From Phycisphaerae bacterium (lineage in GTDB: Bacteria > Planctomycetota > Phycisphaerae > UBA1845 > Fen-1342), in contig JAUIEC010000012.1 in NCBI GenBank assembly GCA_030428945.1, positions 1 to 64,000 of the forward strand: a stretch of 64,000 bases of DNA, given 5' to 3'. Position 1 is the stretch's first letter, and each line of letters opens with the position of its first letter. The position numbers were made by a program, and so were the translations under genes. This document shows, piece by piece, positions 61,925-64,000 of this stretch. Below the pieces are notes generated by a model that had not been told where the DNA came from, made no database searches, and saw only the letters and a list, made by a program, of their open reading frames with translations.

Positions 61925-64000
61925 GCGTGCGGCGTCCAGGACTCGTTCTACTGGCGGTGCTGCTGCTGATCGGAGTTGCCTCGGCGGCGGCGGGTCAGCC
62001 CGACCTGCAGCGCGTCACGCCCCCCGGCGGACAGCGCGGGGCGACCGTGGACATCGTTCTGTCGGGCGAGCGTCTGGCCGATGCGGACGCGTTGCTGCTG
62101 TATCAGCCGGGGCTGACGGTGCTGGCGCTCGAAGCCGACAGCGAGCAGCAGGTTCGCGTTCGACTGCAGATCGCGCCGACCGCGCAACCTGGCGAACACC
62201 GCCTGCGACTCAGGACCCGCACGGGCATCAGCGCGGTCCGCACCTTCTGGGTCGGCCCCTACCCCGATGTGACCGAAGTCGAACCGAACAACGAGTTCGC
62301 CCGGCCGCAGGTGATCACGCCGGGCGCGACCGTGACCGGCACGCTGCCGGCCGAGGATGTCGACTGCTACGCGGTGGATGTCACGGCCGGGACGCGGATC
62401 AGCGTCGAGATCGAGGCGCTGCGGCTTGGTCGGACGATGTTCGATCCGGCCGTCGCGATCCTCGACGCGCGGCGGTTCGAACTGGCCCAGAACGACGACT
62501 CGACGCTGCTGCTGCAGGACAGCGTGGCCTCCGTCGTGGCGGCGGAGGATGGACGCTACGTGATCCGGGTGCGTGAAGCTTCGTACGGCGGCTGCGACGG
62601 GTGCGTCTATCGACTGCATGTCGGCAGCCATCCACGCCCGACCCGGGTCGTGCCGCCCGGCGCACGCGTCGGTGCGGCGGTCACCGTCGCGCTGCACGGC
62701 GATCCGGCCGGCGTGCTGACACAGGAGGTCACGGCGCCGACCGAGCCCGGCCTGCACCCGATCCAACCCGAGGATGAGCATGGCAGCAGTCCGGCGCCGG
62801 TCTGGTGGCGGGTCGCGGACATGCCGATCTTCGACGAGACGGACATGCCGGCCGAGGCGCCGCCGGTTCCGGTGGCCTACCACGGCACGATCGCGGCCGA
62901 GGGCGAAGTCGACCTGCTGCCGTGGCAGATGCAGAACGGTCGGGCGTACGTGGTCAACGTGTTCGCCCGGCGGCTGCGAACACCGCTGGACCCCCTCGTG
63001 CAGATCTCGCGGAGAGGCGGCGAGAACTCGGTCAGCAATGACGATGCGGTCGGGCTCGATCCGCGCATTCAGTTCACCGCCGCGGCCGACGGCATTGGCG
63101 AGGTGCGGCTCAGCGACCGGTTGCGGCGCGGCGGCCAGGCATTCTCGTATCGCGCGGAGATCACCGCGGCCCCGGCCGCCCTGCGGATCGGACTGCCGCT
63201 GCTGAACTCGCGGGCCGTGCAGTATCGCCAGACGCTGCCGGTCGCGGCCGGAAATCGCAACGCGCAACTGGTGCGGGTCGAGCGCGAGAACGTCGGCGGC
63301 CCGGTGCAACTGACCCTGGAGAACCTCCCGCCGGGCCTCGAAGCGGTACTGCCACCAATCCCGGCCGACACCGACCGCGGGCCCCTGCTGATCCGTGCGA
63401 CGTCGGACGCCGCCCCGGCCGGCGCCCTGGCGCCGCTGGAAGGTGTCATCGAGCAGAACGGCGTGTCCGTCCGCGGACGGTTGCGGCAGGATGTCCCGCT
63501 GGTCGTGGCGCCGCCGAACGAGACGGTCTACTACCGCACGACCGTCGAGGGCCTGGCGGTGGCGGCCTGCGAACCCGCCCCGTTCCGCCTCGAGGTGACA
63601 CCGCCCGGCGTCCCGCTCGTCCGTGGCGGCGCCATGCGACTGGCGGTCAGGCTCGAACGCGCCGAGGGCTTCGACGGCAAGGTCGAGTGCCGCATGCTCT
63701 GGAATCCGCCCGGCGTCGTCTCGGCTGGAACGGTCACGATCAACGAAGGGCAGACCGAGGTTGCCTACCCGATCCAGGCCCAGGGCAACGCCCCGCTCGC
63801 GACGCGGCCGCTGTGCATCATCGCCCGCGGCGGCACCGGCCGGGGCGAGGTCTGGGTTTCGAGCGAACTGATTCCGGTGACGATCGCCGAACCCTACGTG
63901 ACCGGCAGCATCCAGATGGCCGCGGTCGAGCAGGGTGGACAGGTCGATCTGACCGTCACGCTGCAGCAACTGCGTCCGTTCGAAGGCACGGGCACGCTGC
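61921..64000 (+). CDS. Secreted PPC-domain protein (3' truncated by window end)
   Basis: At least 693 codons, GTG start overlapping the DUF1501 stop; the frame is open to the window edge. Signal peptide LVLLAVLLLIGVASAAAG. An opening IPT-like domain (QRVTPPGGQRGATVDIVLSG) precedes a bacterial pre-peptidase C-terminal (PPC) domain at about 115-225 (EVEPNNEFARPQVI, GTLPAEDVDCYAVDVTAGTRISVEIEA, YVIRVREASYGG). A second PPC-like domain is at about 315-420 and Ig-like modules follow. Such proteins accompany DUF1501 proteins and may bind the same extracellular substrate. The C-terminus is not seen. Confidence 0.9.
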   Translation, partial: MSVRRPGLVLLAVLLLIGVASAAAGQPDLQRVTPPGGQRGATVDIVLSGERLADADALLLYQPGLTVLALEADSEQQVRVRLQIAPTAQPGEHRLRLRTRTGISAVRTFWVGPYPDVTEVEPNNEFARPQVITPGATVTGTLPAEDVDCYAVDVTAGTRISVEIEALRLGRTMFDPAVAILDARRFELAQNDDSTLLLQDSVASVVAAEDGRYVIRVREASYGGCDGCVYRLHVGSHPRPTRVVPPGARVGAAVTVALHGDPAGVLTQEVTAPTEPGLHPIQPEDEHGSSPAPVWWRVADMPIFDETDMPAEAPPVPVAYHGTIAAEGEVDLLPWQMQNGRAYVVNVFARRLRTPLDPLVQISRRGGENSVSNDDAVGLDPRIQFTAAADGIGEVRLSDRLRRGGQAFSYRAEITAAPAALRIGLPLLNSRAVQYRQTLPVAAGNRNAQLVRVERENVGGPVQLTLENLPPGLEAVLPPIPADTDRGPLLIRATSDAAPAGALAPLEGVIEQNGVSVRGRLRQDVPLVVAPPNETVYYRTTVEGLAVAACEPAPFRLEVTPPGVPLVRGGAMRLAVRLERAEGFDGKVECRMLWNPPGVVSAGTVTINEGQTEVAYPIQAQGNAPLATRPLCIIARGGTGRGEVWVSSELIPVTIAEPYVTGSIQMAAVEQGGQVDLTVTLQQLRPFEGTGTL

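Overview
The window is high-GC bacterial chromosome (roughly two thirds G+C by eye). It looks like Planctomycetota, possibly a Phycisphaerae-like lineage, although no rRNA or tRNA is present to place it. The reasons are seven secreted proteins with EF-hand dockerin-like C-termini, a PEP-CTERM protein, an H-X9-DG pseudopilin, a DUF1501 protein coupled to a pre-peptidase (PPC) protein, PQQ/kelch propeller proteins, a DUF1460 enzyme, and frequent GTG/TTG starts. I find about 40 genes and no phage, IS element, CRISPR array, rRNA or tRNA.

Layout. 1-701 is a repeat-rich spacer with a 180-bp direct duplication and a terminator. 702-10859 (minus) holds four secreted proteins: a 1405-aa modular protein, a PEP-CTERM protein, a GHL10 glycosidase and an amidase/golvesin-like protein. 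11279-16217 (minus) reads murQ, then an SSS symporter, a GHL10 lipoprotein and a PhyH dioxygenase. 16377-24234 (plus) carries kelch and PQQ propellers, an amidase lipoprotein, a GNAT enzyme, a pseudopilin, anmK and a globin-coupled histidine kinase. 24240-27656 (plus) has the partner NtrC-type regulator, a sigma-54 promoter with an upstream dyad, a DUF2934 protein, a four-CBS protein and a membrane protein. 27724-32471 has a second PQQ propeller, a coiled-coil secreted protein and a DEAD-box helicase. 32721-35477 is an M36-like metallopeptidase. 35904-42881 (minus) has a COG2509 flavoprotein, RecQ, an ASST-like protein and a DUF1460/beta-lactamase-like fusion. 43093-50939 (minus) has a small dockerin protein, two tandem serine hydrolases, a fibre-like repeat protein, a DUF4922 protein and a GT2. 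51229-54350 (plus) has nagB, a DnaJ-type zinc-finger protein and namZ. 54459-64000 has another dockerin protein, a PAS-LuxR-ArsR regulator, a subtilase, a DUF1501 protein and a PPC protein cut by the window end.

Two themes connect the genes. First, an unusual number of genes act on peptidoglycan or its sugars: NamZ, two amidases, the GHL10 lipoprotein, DUF1460/beta-lactamase, AnmK, MurQ, NagB and a candidate sugar symporter. Together they would convert released MurNAc to fructose-6-phosphate through MurNAc-6P and GlcNAc-6P; NagA is not seen here. Second, a globin-coupled kinase, an NtrC-family regulator and a sigma-54 promoter lie in series directly before DUF2934 and CBS genes, suggesting a gas- or redox-responsive regulon encoded in one block.

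Spacers hold several families of short dispersed repeats (CCCTGTT heptamers, CTCCCTYG octamers, GTGAAAACGTGA elements and an ~80-bp element). Some of these reach into the ends of coding sequences.
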